From Clostridiales bacterium (lineage in GTDB: Bacteria > Bacillota > Clostridia > Tissierellales > GPF-1), in the NCBI GenBank assembly GCA_013619125.1, contig JABXKS010000090.1, positions 1 through 37,023 of the forward strand: a stretch of 37,023 nt of DNA. The letters run 5' to 3'. Under the pieces are notes generated by a model. It was not told where the DNA came from and did no database searches. It saw only the letters and a program-made list of their open reading frames with translations. A program made the position numbers and the translations under genes. This document shows positions 25,801 through 33,732 of the stretch, piece after piece (the first letter of the stretch is position 1; each line of letters starts with the position of its first letter).

Positions 25801-26578
25801 CGATTAGAATCATTTGATCAATCAAATATCGCTTCATACTTGATGTTCCCTCTTGCCTGTCTCTGGCCATTGCCGCAGCTCTTTCACCTGCCAACCCCAT
25901 CATAGAAACGGCAATCGTTGTCGCATCAAAGGCGCGATCCACATCCACAGCTACAAAGGTTCCGATCAAGCTTCCTGTCATACACCCCGTACCTGTAATC
26001 TTCGACATCATCGGATCACCATTGGTGATGGTTCGTACCCGTTCTCCATCTGTTACAATATCCATCGCCCCGGTAATGACCACGACTGAAGAATATCGAT
26101 TTGCCAATTTCTTGGCAAGTGCAATTGATTCGCCGATGGTCTCAGTTGTAATTTGATCCGAGTTCTCTACATCCACACCGCTTTTCGTTCGACAATTTTG
26201 ATCAATCGCTCGAATTTCTGTCATATTTCCTTTGATTACCGCGAACCGAATTGTTTCCAGCAACGCATTGACCGACTCATTTCTCAAACGCGACGCACCC
26301 ATTCCAACGGGATCTAGAATGACTGGAATCCCCAATTCATTCGCTCGTTTGCCCGCAATCTTCATAGACTCAATGGTTCTTCGATTCAAAGTTCCCACAT
26401 TGAGGTACAACGCTTTGCTAATGGAAACAATATCTGCAACCTCTTCCTCATCATCTGCCATAAGCGGAGACCCTCCGACTGCCAGAATGACATTGGCACA
26501 ATCATTCACGGTTACGTAATTCGTAATATTATGCACCAATGGAGATTGCGCTTTAACCAACTCAAACAACTTTTCCAT
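25754..26578 (-). CDS. thiM: Hydroxyethylthiazole kinase
   Basis: Ribokinase-like kinase (274 aa) that phosphorylates 5-(2-hydroxyethyl)-4-methylthiazole for thiamine salvage. Family motifs: VHNITNYVTVNDCANVILAV near the N-terminus, the PLMADDEEEV region, ILDPVGMGASRLR, VIKGNMTEI and the C-terminal anion-hole TGTGCMTGS with its catalytic Cys. AGGAGG lies 6 bases before the ATG, 9 bases after the tenA stop. It overlaps the 5' end of the ThiE-ThiD gene. Confidence 0.95.
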   Translation of the reverse strand: MEKLFELVKAQSPLVHNITNYVTVNDCANVILAVGGSPLMADDEEEVADIVSISKALYLNVGTLNRRTIESMKIAGKRANELGIPVILDPVGMGASRLRNESVNALLETIRFAVIKGNMTEIRAIDQNCRTKSGVDVENSDQITTETIGESIALAKKLANRYSSVVVITGAMDIVTDGERVRTITNGDPMMSKITGTGCMTGSLIGTFVAVDVDRAFDATTIAVSMMGLAGERAAAMARDRQEGTSSMKRYLIDQMILIDGQVWKVGAKIENRA

Positions 26579-26587
26579 TTCCGCCTC

Positions 26588-27265
26588 CTAAATTTCATCC
26601 GGTATCAAAGAATAACTCATATCCCAAAACTTCATCTCATATTCGCAAGCCTTTAAGAAGATTTGAACCAACGACTCTTCTTCTTCCTTTGAAATTCCTT
26701 CGCAATATCGATCGATTAGCCAACAAGAATCCACACTAAATTTCTCAAATCCAGATCCGGCATAGGTTTCAATCCAAGGATCATAATAATGCCGTTTCGC
26801 TGCATTCACTCTTTCTTTCATCAATTCTTTGCCAATATATCCATAGGTCAAGGTACAAGGAAAAGCTGCCGTAAAAATCGTCTTCATATCTTGGTCCGGT
26901 GCAAAACTCAGCATATAATCCAGATACTCTCGATTAGCACGCTCTACCGGCATGCGCTCAATCCCAAAGACATCCAGACCAAAGTCTTTCAAGTACTGAA
27001 TATGCATATTGGTTTCTTCCGCCATCACAACGCCAATACAGGTATGAAGAAATTGCAACTCCCGCACCCCGTCACCCAAAAGGTAGGCGTACGCATATGC
27101 TTTGGAATAATCCTTTAAATAATGGGTGTCTTGAATCAAATATTTCCGAAATCGATCCTCCGATAAACTGCCATCAGATAATCCTCGGATAAATGGATGC
27201 TTCATGTAAGCCTCATAATATGCCTGCACCCTGGGATCTTCGACTAGTCGCTTGGAAAAACTCAT
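26588..27265 (-). CDS. tenA: TenA-type thiaminase II (aminopyrimidine aminohydrolase)
   Basis: All-helical enzyme (225 aa) that recovers HMP by hydrolysing aminopyrimidine breakdown products of thiamine. Visible motifs: YLIQDTHYLKDYSKAYAYA, the catalytic Cys in AAFPCTLTYGYIG and the C-terminal EMKFWDMSY with the conserved Glu. The length is normal. Its ATG overlaps the thiT stop (ATGA, 4 bases), with GGAGG 7 bases upstream. With ThiM and ThiE-ThiD it forms a complete salvage route for the two halves of thiamine. Confidence 0.94.
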   Translation of the reverse strand: MSFSKRLVEDPRVQAYYEAYMKHPFIRGLSDGSLSEDRFRKYLIQDTHYLKDYSKAYAYAYLLGDGVRELQFLHTCIGVVMAEETNMHIQYLKDFGLDVFGIERMPVERANREYLDYMLSFAPDQDMKTIFTAAFPCTLTYGYIGKELMKERVNAAKRHYYDPWIETYAGSGFEKFSVDSCWLIDRYCEGISKEEEESLVQIFLKACEYEMKFWDMSYSLIPDEI

Positions 27266-27861
27266 TCCGTTACCTCCTGAAGACGTAGCTTGCGCGTTGT
27301 GATAAACAGCAAGGCAACAATACTCAAGGCCGCTTCCACACCAAATCCTGATAGATTATAGATGGATGAATATATCCATACATTCATCCCTTCAGGTGCA
27401 AATTGCCCAAAGAAAATAATGCCGGATAGAATACTGAAAAAAGCAGATAAAAGAGTTGCAAAAATTGCCCCTGCCGCTAATTTACCTTTGCTTTTTATAC
27501 CAAAAATCGGTGTAAACGCAATGGCAATCATGCTACCTAGATAATCCAATGGAATTTGCAATGGAAAATAAGGCGGTGCGATTACGATTTTCGTTAAACC
27601 AACTACGATTGCACAAATCAATGCTTCTTCCACGCCATACAGGACAGATAATACCATAATCGGCAAGACAGAAAGCAAGGTGCATCCGCCTCCCTGAGGG
27701 AAGGGTACAATCTTGATCATATACAGAACAAGCGTCATGGCCGTGATGATTCCAATCCTCGCCACTCGCCTTGTATCAAACTTCATTCCCCTCAACTTCC
27801 ATCCCGCTACGCTAAAAACAACAAGTGACAATACTACCGCTAAAACATTTGCTACCATCAT
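27262..27861 (-). CDS. thiT: Thiamine-specific ECF transporter S component (ThiT-like)
   Basis: Membrane substrate-binding subunit (199 aa, about six membrane segments) of an energy-coupling-factor importer. The block GGGCTLLSVLPIMVLSVLYG (about residues 57-76) and the following FPLQIPLDYLGSMIAIAF match the ThiT/YuaJ pattern. The first gene behind the TPP riboswitch is commonly the thiamine or precursor transporter, which supports the call; HMP or thiazole specificity cannot be excluded. The shared EcfA/EcfT energising module is not in this window. GGGAG precedes two consecutive ATGs. Confidence 0.85.
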   Translation of the reverse strand: MMVANVLAVVLSLVVFSVAGWKLRGMKFDTRRVARIGIITAMTLVLYMIKIVPFPQGGGCTLLSVLPIMVLSVLYGVEEALICAIVVGLTKIVIAPPYFPLQIPLDYLGSMIAIAFTPIFGIKSKGKLAAGAIFATLLSAFFSILSGIIFFGQFAPEGMNVWIYSSIYNLSGFGVEAALSIVALLFITTRKLRLQEVTE

Positions 27862-27905
27862 TTCTCCCTTCTGTGACTCTTAATAGAATTTATGAACACG
27901 GCAAC

Positions 27906-27936
27906 AAAAAAACACCCCTCATAAGATGAGAAGTGT
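27906..27936 (-). terminator. Attenuator terminator of the TPP riboswitch
   Basis: In the minus-strand RNA, ACACUUCUCAU (27936-27926) pairs with AUGAGGGGUGU (27922-27912) over 11 base pairs including two G-U. A 7-base U-run follows (27912-27906). It lies between the TPP aptamer and the thiT start, so the switch probably works by transcription termination when TPP is bound. Confidence 0.88.
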
Positions 27937-27975
27937 CCATTTTCACAAAAAGAATTCCATATGAATTCGCTCTAT

Positions 27976-28056
27976 GTCCCTCCGCTGGCATTATCCAGAT
28001 CAGGTAAAATGGTCTGAAGATCGCTCTTCACTCTCAGCCGCTTTAACAGCTCCCAT
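27976..28056 (-). promoter_or_regulatory. TPP riboswitch (THI element)
   Basis: The minus strand carries the conserved THI-box segments in order: GGGAGC, GGCTGAGAG, then ACCTGATCTGGATAATGCC followed by AGCGGAGGGA. The 5' GGGA and 3' AGGGA sides can close helix P1. The aptamer sits between a sigma-A promoter and a terminator hairpin, directly upstream of the thiamine salvage operon. Confidence 0.97.
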
Positions 28057-28067
28057 GTTCGTTTTCC

Positions 28068-28096
28068 ATTATACGTTGATTCCAAATAAATCGCAA
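28068..28096 (-). promoter_or_regulatory. Promoter of the thiamine salvage operon
   Basis: On the minus strand TTGCGA (28096-28091) and TATAAT (28073-28068) are 17 bases apart. The -10 ends about 12 bases before the start of the TPP aptamer. Confidence 0.8.
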
Positions 28097-28116
28097 GATT
28101 TTTCCAATTGATTGAA

Positions 28117-28605
28117 CTATTTCATCCGATTCCGTTTCCATCGCAAGCCAATCCCCATTAAAAAGGATGGGCCGAAAGCGGAACCAAGCATGATCCAAGG
28201 TGTTCGCACGATGTCTAAAAAGAAACAGGTCAAGGTAGTCGGCAGCAAAAACAAATTGGGTGCCTGCCAATGATAATAAAGCTCTTCTTCACTGGGCATC
28301 GACCAAAATCCATGGGCTGAATGCCGCATGCTGATCATCACCAAGATGATGCCCAAAACAGCGATGAGTCCACCGGTCAAAAAATCTTTGTTCTTCTTTT
28401 CTTCAGGTTTCAGTCGCGAACCAAGCCAAATATAACTTGCAGGGATCAATACGGCCATTCCGATTCTCACCGGCCACAACGCGATCATCTTGCCGGAAAA
28501 CACATTGCCGATCATCGGGGATAAAAGCACGAGGAGCACCGTGGCAAGCAGGCACAACAAAATGTAGCCCATATGATAAAGTAACGCTCTAAAGTTGTTT
28601 TTCAT
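28117..28605 (-). CDS. Membrane protein of unknown function
   Basis: I do not recognise this 162 aa protein. It has about four hydrophobic segments (near residues 9-30, 40-61, 74-92 and 115-150), a polar KPEEKKNKD loop between the second and third, and a basic C-terminus (RWKRNRMK). GGAGG lies 8 bases before the ATG at 28605; the frame is open to a GTG at 28611. It ends just upstream of the thiamine operon promoter, with no clear terminator between. The upstream neighbour is a DMT transporter gene 38 bases away, so the two may be co-transcribed. Confidence 0.72.
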   Translation of the reverse strand: MKNNFRALLYHMGYILLCLLATVLLVLLSPMIGNVFSGKMIALWPVRIGMAVLIPASYIWLGSRLKPEEKKNKDFLTGGLIAVLGIILVMISMRHSAHGFWSMPSEEELYYHWQAPNLFLLPTTLTCFFLDIVRTPWIMLGSAFGPSFLMGIGLRWKRNRMK

Positions 28606-28643
28606 GCCCACTTCCTCCTAAAACCATGCAATCCTTTATTCCA

Positions 28644-29564
28644 CTATTCTACCGCTTTTATAGGTGTCGCAGATTTTCTTAGGAATGTCCATTTGGTTTC
28701 CGCCGTGATAATCCCGGCGAAAATAATGACACAACCGACAACCATCTGAGGCGTAAAGGGATCACTCAACAAAATGACGGACATAATCACACCAAAAACC
28801 GCCTCCAAGCTCATCAAAATTGCCGCATGGGTTTCCGTTGTATGTTTCTGCGCCACATTCTGAGCCAAGAATGCGCAAATTGTACTGAAGATCACCAAAA
28901 ATACGATCGACACGACCGCAGTCAAGTCGAGAGGTTGCTTCATTCCTGATTCCCCAAATACAAAAACCATCGATAAAGAAAGGACAAAGGAGAACGCAAA
29001 TTGATAGACCGTTAGAACAATTGGATCAATTCCCTTTTCTTTCACATAATAGCCCACTGCAATGATCTGCGAAGCAAAGAAAAGCGCACATACCAAAACC
29101 AAGGCATCTCCATCGTTGAAGCTTAAAATATCCGCACCCTTTGAAGTTGTAAATAAGTAAATCCCACCTAGGGTCATAAACGCTGCAATCACATTAAATT
29201 TATCCGGTTTCCGTTTAGAAAACGCCCAATACAAAAACGGCACCAAGACCACATAAACACCTGTTAAAAACGATGCTTTTGATGCCGTTGTATACTGAAG
29301 CCCGATTGTCTGCGTCGTAAATCCCGCCCAAAACAGAAGACTGCACATCGCAGCCGCCTTTAACTCAACCGTCGTTGTTCGCTTTAGTTTTTTGCGAAAG
29401 ACCAAACTCAGAATCAAAGCCGCCATCCCAAACCGAATGCTTAAAAGCTGATTGGGTCCTATCGTTTGCATGGCAATGTCCGTTACAGGAAAGCCAGTCC
29501 CCCATACGACGGCCACGAGAAACAACGATAAATCAGCGATCATACTCTTTTTTTTCTTATCCAT
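28644..29564 (-). CDS. DMT superfamily (EamA) transporter
   Basis: Inner-membrane transporter of 306 aa with ten predicted membrane helices arranged as two EamA repeats. Family features include the N-terminal LFLVAVVWGTGFPVTDIAM and, in the second repeat, SLEAVFGVIMSVILLSDPFT. Such proteins export or import amino acids and other metabolites; the substrate is not predictable. AGGAG lies 8 bases before the ATG at 29564; an ATG at 29585 lacks a ribosome site. A TATAAT at 29629-29624 on the minus strand is a possible -10. Confidence 0.9.
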   Translation of the reverse strand: MDKKKKSMIADLSLFLVAVVWGTGFPVTDIAMQTIGPNQLLSIRFGMAALILSLVFRKKLKRTTTVELKAAAMCSLLFWAGFTTQTIGLQYTTASKASFLTGVYVVLVPFLYWAFSKRKPDKFNVIAAFMTLGGIYLFTTSKGADILSFNDGDALVLVCALFFASQIIAVGYYVKEKGIDPIVLTVYQFAFSFVLSLSMVFVFGESGMKQPLDLTAVVSIVFLVIFSTICAFLAQNVAQKHTTETHAAILMSLEAVFGVIMSVILLSDPFTPQMVVGCVIIFAGIITAETKWTFLRKSATPIKAVE

Positions 29565-29645
29565 GATGTCCACTCCTATTGTCAAAAACCATCCAATTCA
29601 CCTACATGATTCTGATTATACGTATTATTGAAAATCGCAAGATCT

Positions 29646-30140
29646 TCATTGGTCTGTTTGCCCTTGCAACAAGCTCATTGCATCCTTATATTGCGGATAA
29701 ATCTTTCCCACCAATCGCCAAAACGATCGATCATGATTCATATGCTTTAAATGACACAATTCATGAACGACTACATAATCAATCGCTTCCATCGGGAAAA
29801 GAATGAGCCTCCAATGAAAGGTCAACTTGCGATCCGAACTGCAACTCCCCCATTGTGTCACCCGCTCTTTAATGGTGACCGAGCGCGCCTTAATGCGTAT
29901 TTGCGGTTGATAGACCCGCAATCTTTCTTCAATGATTTTTCGACTTTCTCTTTTATAAAATGCTTGAAGTGCGCTTGAAATCCCAGCTTCTTCTACAATC
30001 GAAGTGATACAGCGAAATTGAACACCGTCAAAGGTGATCTGTGGCTTCTTCTGATCAAGATCGATTTGAATCACAAGTGGATAACGCCGTCCCAAATACA
30101 TGCAAGATCCGCCTGTCATTTTTTCGTTCTTATTTTCCAT
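29646..30140 (-). CDS. YgjP-like (DUF45) zinc metallopeptidase, short N-terminus
   Basis: Putative zinc metalloprotease with the HExxH-type site HELCHLKHMNHDRSFW and the family motif TQWGSCSSDRKLTFHW. Compared with typical YgjP/UtpA-like proteins (about 230-240 aa), this 164 aa protein starts at the segment normally in the middle (MYLGRRYPL), so roughly 70 N-terminal residues are missing. The zinc-binding domain appears complete. The ATG at 30140 has only a weak ribosome site; the open frame reaches 30179, inside the upstream gene. It overlaps the end of the cysteine-cluster gene by 11 bases. It may be a natural short form or the product of a deletion. Confidence 0.8.
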   Translation of the reverse strand: MENKNEKMTGGSCMYLGRRYPLVIQIDLDQKKPQITFDGVQFRCITSIVEEAGISSALQAFYKRESRKIIEERLRVYQPQIRIKARSVTIKERVTQWGSCSSDRKLTFHWRLILFPMEAIDYVVVHELCHLKHMNHDRSFWRLVGKIYPQYKDAMSLLQGQTDQ

Positions 30141-30669
30141 ATCGATTCCGTCTTTCTTCCGATTCCGATTCCACAACAATTCTTATTTCCGGAATCTGCA
30201 GCAGAATTTCCCATCCCGCCAAAATTCCCTTTTCGAATTCAGGATTCCAGCAATCCCGCTGCGAAAGAAGAGGACATTTATGCACCTGCTCTTTTTCTAT
30301 CACCAGTTGGAGTTTTCCATCCTCGAGATGCGGTTCAAAGGGATATGTCCTGCACTGAACCGGGCGCAATTCTCGATTGCACTGGGTGACATCACGACAA
30401 AACCCATAAACCAGCTGTTCAATCCCTTCCGGCATTTCATACTCATCATTCTTATGGATTTCCACCGTATCGGCATCAATCAGATTTTCGCCCACCTGCA
30501 TCATTTCATACTCAAAGGGAAGAAAATAGATCCCCAATACTTCTCCATTCTCCATCTTACTTCGGCAACAATGCCCCTTACAAAGTTCGCCACAGTTCCC
30601 ATCGATGATCGTAGCACTCATCGCTTCGTAAGCCTTTAAAAATATCTCTTTATACGCCATTGTAATCAT
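30130..30669 (-). CDS. YkgJ family cysteine cluster protein
   Basis: Small cysteine-rich protein (179 aa) of the YkgJ/UPF0153-like family, thought to bind a metal or Fe-S centre; its role is unknown. Cysteine groups: GNCGELCKGHCCR near the N-terminus, FCRDVTQCNRELRPVQCRTY in the middle and HKCPLLSQRDC towards the C-terminus. The ATG at 30669 has AAAGG 4 bases upstream and the ATG at 30660 is the alternative; an open frame to 30741 is an unlikely extension. It is the upstream partner of the YgjP-like gene. Confidence 0.85.
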   Translation of the reverse strand: MITMAYKEIFLKAYEAMSATIIDGNCGELCKGHCCRSKMENGEVLGIYFLPFEYEMMQVGENLIDADTVEIHKNDEYEMPEGIEQLVYGFCRDVTQCNRELRPVQCRTYPFEPHLEDGKLQLVIEKEQVHKCPLLSQRDCWNPEFEKGILAGWEILLQIPEIRIVVESESEERRNRYGK

Positions 30670-30730
30670 CCATCCTTTTAATCTCTCCCTATCATACCAT
30701 ACTCTCTTCCACAAATTCATCAACAAGAAA

Positions 30731-30759
30731 AGCCGAAGCATAATTCAATCGCTTCGACT
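30731..30759 (-). terminator. Terminator of the hydrogenase operon
   Basis: CGAAGC (30734-30739) pairs with GCTTCG (30751-30756), with flanking partial pairing around an 11-base loop. On the minus strand it continues into GGCTTTTC. It lies about 20 bases past the HydA stop. Confidence 0.65.
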
Positions 30760-30776
30760 TCCAAACTCTCTATGAT

Positions 30777-32480
30777 TCACGCCTGCCGGTTCGTATAATG
30801 CGTATGTAAAAGCTGGTGCGCCTTTTCACCGTTCGGTTCTCCAAAAAATTCATCATACAATTTCATGACAGCAGGATTTTTATGTGATTTTCGAATCTCT
30901 CGATTCTGATCAGTGGCGTAGATGCCAGCCATTCTCGCTTCCAGGATATTTTCAATGTCGGAAATTGGTTGGCCACCGCCTCCAATACAGCCTCCCGGGC
31001 ACGTCATGATCTCAATAAAATGATAATCCTCTTTATGCTGCAGCACTTGCACCGCATTCTCCAGCCCATTCGCCACTGCAACACGTATTATTGTCCCGTC
31101 AATATCAACGACTGCTTCTTTAATTCCTTTCAATCCTCTGATTTCGGCAAATTCGATTTCTTTCAATTCCTTTCCCGAAATCAATTCATATCCTGTCCGT
31201 AATGCAGCCTCCATCACTCCGCCCGAAACACCGAAAATCGCTGCCGCTCCCGTAGAAATCCCAAACGGCTGATCATACTCTCCATCTGGAAGGTTCAGAA
31301 AATCAAGTCCATATGCACGAATCAGCTTTCCCAATTCTCTTGTCGTTAAAACATAATCCACATCCTCTTTCAACTCCTCACGCGCCAACTCGTATTTCTT
31401 TGCCGTACACGGCATGATAGAGACGGAAATAATCTTATCGGGTGAAATTCCTTCTTGTTCTGCGTAATAAGTCTTCGCAAGGGTTCCAAACATTTGCTGC
31501 GGCGACTTGCAGGTAGATATATTCGGCAGCAATTCCGGATAATTATGCTCGGCAAACTTAATCCATCCTGGAGAACAGGAAGTGATCAAAGGCAAGACGC
31601 CATGATTTTTAATTCGATGGATAAACTCCGTTCCCTCTTCAATAATCGTTAAATCAGCGGTGAAATTCGTGTCAAAAACCTTATCCGCTCCCATTTTTTT
31701 CAAAGCCGTCACAATCTTTTTCTCCAAATTCATACCCAACGGCGCTCCAAACTCCTCCCCGATCGCTACACGCACGGCTGGCGCTGTTTGTATCACGACA
31801 TGGGTTTTGGGATCATTAATCGCTTGAATCACTTGATTCACATGATAAACCTCGTGGATCGCGCCGGTTGGGCAAGCCAATATACATTGCCCGCAATTTG
31901 TGCAGTCCACATTTCCAAGACCCTTCCCCATAAAGGTATCCACCTTAGTCGCAACGCCTCTTTCAGACATCGTTAAAATACCACCATGTTGTATCTCGTT
32001 GCAGGTTCGCACACAGCGACCGCACGAGATGCATTTCGATGTCTCAACCATAACACTTAGCGAGCTTGTATCCGTGGTCCACGGCTTTTCAATCGCCTCA
32101 TACTTTAATTCTGATACACCAATCTCTTCTGCCAGCTTTCTTAATTCGCAAGTACCGCTTTTCAAGCAGGTTAAACAATTCAACTCACAATCGAATGGAT
32201 GATTCGCAATAATCAACTGAAATATGTTCCGTCTTGTTTCCAGTACAATATCGGAATGCGTGAAAACCTCCATCCCTTCTCGAACCTCTTCCGCACAAGC
32301 AATTGGCAGATTGGTGTGTCCCTTCACTTCCACAATACAAAGCCGACATCCGCCGTAAATGCTGAGTCCTTCTTTATAGCACAGGGTCGGAATCTTATAA
32401 TGAAGTTTCTTCGCTGCTTCCAAAATCGTCGTCCCTGCTTCCACTTCAATCGCTTCCCTATTAATTTGTAATCGAATCAT
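30777..32480 (-). CDS. hydA: [FeFe]-hydrogenase catalytic subunit, HydA of NAD-linked complex
   Basis: Catalytic subunit (567 aa) that makes or oxidises H2. Domains: [2Fe-2S] with Cys34, 45, 48 and 62; a His/Cys cluster region (His94, Cys98, 102, 105, 111); two [4Fe-4S] clusters (Cys150/153/156/160 and 193/196/199/203); and the H-cluster domain with L1 TSCSPGW (300-306), L2 MPCTAKKYE (356-364) and L3 EIMTCPGGCIGGGGQP (490-505). The small-subunit tail ends in EKAHQLLHTHY. Two oddities: four extra residues between His94 and the CxxCx5C motif, and Ser in place of the second Cys of L1. It lies 4 bases after hydB in a three-gene operon. Confidence 0.95.
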   Translation of the reverse strand: MIRLQINREAIEVEAGTTILEAAKKLHYKIPTLCYKEGLSIYGGCRLCIVEVKGHTNLPIACAEEVREGMEVFTHSDIVLETRRNIFQLIIANHPFDCELNCLTCLKSGTCELRKLAEEIGVSELKYEAIEKPWTTDTSSLSVMVETSKCISCGRCVRTCNEIQHGGILTMSERGVATKVDTFMGKGLGNVDCTNCGQCILACPTGAIHEVYHVNQVIQAINDPKTHVVIQTAPAVRVAIGEEFGAPLGMNLEKKIVTALKKMGADKVFDTNFTADLTIIEEGTEFIHRIKNHGVLPLITSCSPGWIKFAEHNYPELLPNISTCKSPQQMFGTLAKTYYAEQEGISPDKIISVSIMPCTAKKYELAREELKEDVDYVLTTRELGKLIRAYGLDFLNLPDGEYDQPFGISTGAAAIFGVSGGVMEAALRTGYELISGKELKEIEFAEIRGLKGIKEAVVDIDGTIIRVAVANGLENAVQVLQHKEDYHFIEIMTCPGGCIGGGGQPISDIENILEARMAGIYATDQNREIRKSHKNPAVMKLYDEFFGEPNGEKAHQLLHTHYTNRQA

Positions 32481-32484
32481 CTTG

Positions 32485-33720
32485 TCACCTCAGCCTCTCT
32501 GAATCATTTTCAGGCAAATATCGTTCAAAATCATTTGGAATTTTTTCAATCGCGCTGACCAGCAGATTCCCTGCCGATTGCCCCAAGCCACATCGTGCTG
32601 CGCGACTTGTAGTTTCCGAAATTTCGCGAATAAGTTCCAAATACTCCCACCTTCCTTCAAACGCATGAATCTTGCTCAGCATCGTATGAATTTGTCGATT
32701 CCCCTCTTTGCAGGGAAAGCAGATGCCACAGGTTTCCTTTGAAAAGAAATCAGCCGCATTCTTCGCCATTTCGACTGCGTTGACCGTATCATCCGCCACA
32801 ATGACAGCGCCCGATCCAAGGGCGCTACCTGCTTTTTTCATGCTGCAGTAATCCACCTTCACATCGATTTCATCATTTATTAATAATTGTGTTGAGATTC
32901 CGCCAGGAATCACAAATTTCAATTCTCGATTGTCTATGATTCCGCCACCTAAATCGAAAATTATTTCACGTAACGAAACTTTTCCCAATTCAACTTCATA
33001 TACTCCGGGTTCTTTGATTCTTCCACTCAGAGAAATCAGCTTTGTTCCTCGACTTCCCTCCACGCCCATCGTTGAGTAGAATGCACCGCCATCTCGAATG
33101 ATTAATGGCAAATTACACAGAGTTTCAACATTGTTCACGATTGTCGGATGATTGAAAAGTCCTTTTGCCGTCGGGTAAGGCGGCTTGATTCTTGAATTCG
33201 GACGCACCCCTTCTATCGAATTGATCAAAGAAGTTTCATCTCCGCACACATAAGCGCCTTGACCAACAACGACTTCAACGCGCAATTTGACCCCGGTTTT
33301 TTCTTGAAGTGCTTCAATCACAGCTTCCGCTTTGTTGATTTCACTTTTCATCATTGCGATTGCTTGTCTATATTCTCCTCGAATATATATGTAGAGTTCA
33401 CGCGCATTTACAATAAAGGCAGACAATAGCATGCTTTCCAGCAAATATGCGGGGTTGTTCTCCATGATATATCGATCCTTGAAGGTTCCTGGTTCTCCTT
33501 CATCCGCATTGCAAATCAATACCACATCGTCTTTGTCCCATACAGCTTTCCACTTTCTTGCAGTTGGAAAAGCGGCTCCACCGCGACCAACCAGCTCCGA
33601 TTTTTCAAGTTCTCGGAAGCAGCTTTCCCGCCCCATCTCGATTCCTTGAAAAAGAAAATGATAGTCCCACGCTAAAGGACCTTGATCAATCAGCTTCTTC
33701 AGATAGATGCTTTCTTTCAT
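32485..33720 (-). CDS. hydB: NuoF-like diaphorase subunit HydB, short form
   Basis: FMN- and NADH-binding subunit (411 aa). Visible: GRGGAAFPTARKW and CNADEGEPGTFKDRYIME (FMN/NADH site), GAYVCGDETSLINSIEG, and the [4Fe-4S] ligands TCGICFPCKEG with a fourth Cys in AARCGLGQSAGN. Unlike the roughly 600 aa HydB of electron-bifurcating hydrogenases, it lacks both the N-terminal thioredoxin-like [2Fe-2S] domain and the C-terminal two-cluster ferredoxin domain. GAGGAG lies 8 bases before the ATG at 33720; a TTG at 33726 is also in frame. It passes electrons between NAD(H) and HydA. Confidence 0.93.
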   Translation of the reverse strand: MKESIYLKKLIDQGPLAWDYHFLFQGIEMGRESCFRELEKSELVGRGGAAFPTARKWKAVWDKDDVVLICNADEGEPGTFKDRYIMENNPAYLLESMLLSAFIVNARELYIYIRGEYRQAIAMMKSEINKAEAVIEALQEKTGVKLRVEVVVGQGAYVCGDETSLINSIEGVRPNSRIKPPYPTAKGLFNHPTIVNNVETLCNLPLIIRDGGAFYSTMGVEGSRGTKLISLSGRIKEPGVYEVELGKVSLREIIFDLGGGIIDNRELKFVIPGGISTQLLINDEIDVKVDYCSMKKAGSALGSGAVIVADDTVNAVEMAKNAADFFSKETCGICFPCKEGNRQIHTMLSKIHAFEGRWEYLELIREISETTSRAARCGLGQSAGNLLVSAIEKIPNDFERYLPENDSERLR

Positions 33721-33732
33721 AATCAATTCTCC

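Noticed and set aside
30100-30639. 179-codon plus-strand open frame opposite the YkgJ-like gene
   Set aside because: Antisense to a gene with a conserved cysteine pattern; composition is rich in Phe, Ile and His, as expected from a shadow frame.
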